Shown: in pieces, positions 63,409 through 64,000 of the stretch
Layout: every line of letters starts with the position of its first letter
Position numbering within the stretch: the stretch's first letter is position 1
Assembly (NCBI GenBank): GCA_963835555.1
Contig: CAWIGC010000039.1
Location: forward strand, 310,001-374,000
From: Sulfopaludibacter sp963835555
Lineage (GTDB): Bacteria > Acidobacteriota > Terriglobia > Bryobacterales > Bryobacteraceae
Length of the DNA stretch: 64,000 nucleotides
Reading direction: 5' to 3'
Notes under the pieces: generated by a model
What the model saw: the letters and a program-made list of their open reading frames with translations, nothing else
Databases searched by the model: none
What the model was told of the DNA's origin: nothing
Translations under genes and position numbers: made by a program

Positions 63409-64000
63409 TACTTCGTCACCAGGCGCACGCCACCCAGCAGTCCGGAAGCCTGCGGCTGCACGGCATTCATATCCTGCGCCTGGAAGCGTTCTCCGTACTT
63501 TGCGTTCAGGGCCTTGTAATCCGGAAGCGGCCCTTTCGCCATTTCATTGAGCGCCAGATTGGCCACCACCACCCGGATCGAATTCTGTCCCGCGTGCAGC
63601 AGTTTCGTAACTTCGACCTCGTACGGCGGGCACCACACCGACCCGGCACGCTGCCCGTTCACGAACACCTCCGCGGCCTCGCGCACCGGGCTCTCCATCA
63701 TGGCCCGCATGCCGTTGGCCGGCCGCCGCGTTTCGGCCGTCACCGGAGTGCCCTCGCCGAAATTCACATACACCGGCCTTCCGGGCGCCGCGCTCCAAGC
63801 GAAGCTCTTCTCATACGTCACGCGGCCCGAGAAGAACTTGCGGTCGGGCACGTCGGTCCAGGTCTCCAGCTTCTGCATCTCCACCGGCGCACTGCCCGGG
63901 AAGGTCACCTTCCAGCCGGAACTCAGATCCAGCACCGTGGTCTCGGGTCCGGTTGGCGCGTCCGGTTCGCTCGCGCGATCCTTCGAAAACACCAGCACCC
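63408..64000 (-). CDS. C-terminal part of a GH106-like glycoside hydrolase (partial)
   Basis: About 197 residues, open to the right edge, so the 5' part is outside. A galactose-binding-like beta sandwich: LDLSSGWKVTFPG, FFSGRVTYEKSF, REAAEVFVNGQRAGSVWCPPYE and NSIRVVVANLALNEMA, ending SGLLGGVRLV. This C-terminal module is typical of GH106 alpha-L-rhamnosidases and some GH2 enzymes. Family cannot be fixed without the catalytic domain. Confidence 0.75.
   Translation of the reverse strand, partial: VLVFSKDRASEPDAPTGPETTVLDLSSGWKVTFPGSAPVEMQKLETWTDVPDRKFFSGRVTYEKSFAWSAAPGRPVYVNFGEGTPVTAETRRPANGMRAMMESPVREAAEVFVNGQRAGSVWCPPYEVEVTKLLHAGQNSIRVVVANLALNEMAKGPLPDYKALNAKYGERFQAQDMNAVQPQASGLLGGVRLVTK

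Overview
The window looks like chromosomal DNA of an Acidobacteriota bacterium, most likely from the Solibacter/Bryobacterales side. This rests on the gene families present: a VWFA-related secreted protein, DUF1080 and NIPSNAP proteins, GH95/GH106-type glycosidases, Gfo/Idh and TIM-barrel sugar enzymes with Tat-like leaders, PadR/permease-prefix remnants, and a high-GC, densely packed layout. I see no rRNA, tRNA or CRISPR array.

Layout. 0-5 kb: a SEDS-transpeptidase fusion, an FhaA-like FHA protein and hrcA. 5-10 kb: a small membrane protein, a HAD hydrolase, a molybdopterin-binding-domain protein and an argC-argB-short argA operon behind a probable ARG box. 9.9-12.7 kb: an intact IS1380-type insertion with target duplication, then a small accessory island with a symmetric divergent promoter/operator. 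12.7-21 kb: secreted and envelope proteins, including tandem paralogues and a sortase linked to an LPKTA-bearing protein and a VWA protein, then CBS and CbiX proteins. 21-25 kb: dnaK-dnaJ-hspR. 25-27 kb: acyl-CoA carboxyltransferase and an HDOD protein. 27.5-31.6 kb: rplM-rpsI-rpsB-tsf-pyrH-frr. 31.6-39 kb: PadR/permease remnants, thrB, NIPSNAP, motAB, glgC, DedA, a sodium/solute symporter with a 44-residue membrane partner. 39-47.6 kb: PhzF, SGNH hydrolase, hicBA, aldolase, sugar isomerase-like, Gfo/Idh, thyX-like and dut. 47.6-51 kb: NTF2-like, LysM, TetR and a Fur-type regulator upstream of pterin dehydratase, peroxiredoxin and AhpD-like genes. 51-64 kb: a mannonate-dehydratase-like protein, an ABC exporter pair, a beta-propeller/phosphoesterase, then a fucose/rhamnose-type glycan locus (DUF1080, GH95, Gfo/Idh, EamA, GH106-like).

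A major caveat is quality. Single-base indels break rplM, rpsB, tsf, frr, hicA, a Gfo/Idh gene, thyX, dut, an MBL gene and a phosphoesterase. Because essential translation genes are hit while the sequence on both sides of each break still reads as the family, these are most likely sequencing or assembly errors. Apparent fusions (L13-S9, EF-Ts-UMP kinase, isomerase-Gfo/Idh) are their by-products.

The most interesting biology is the SEDS-PBP fusion beside an FhaA-like protein, the sortase/LPKTA/VWA cluster, the symmetric operator island, and a three-copy palindrome family with an AGGA loop.
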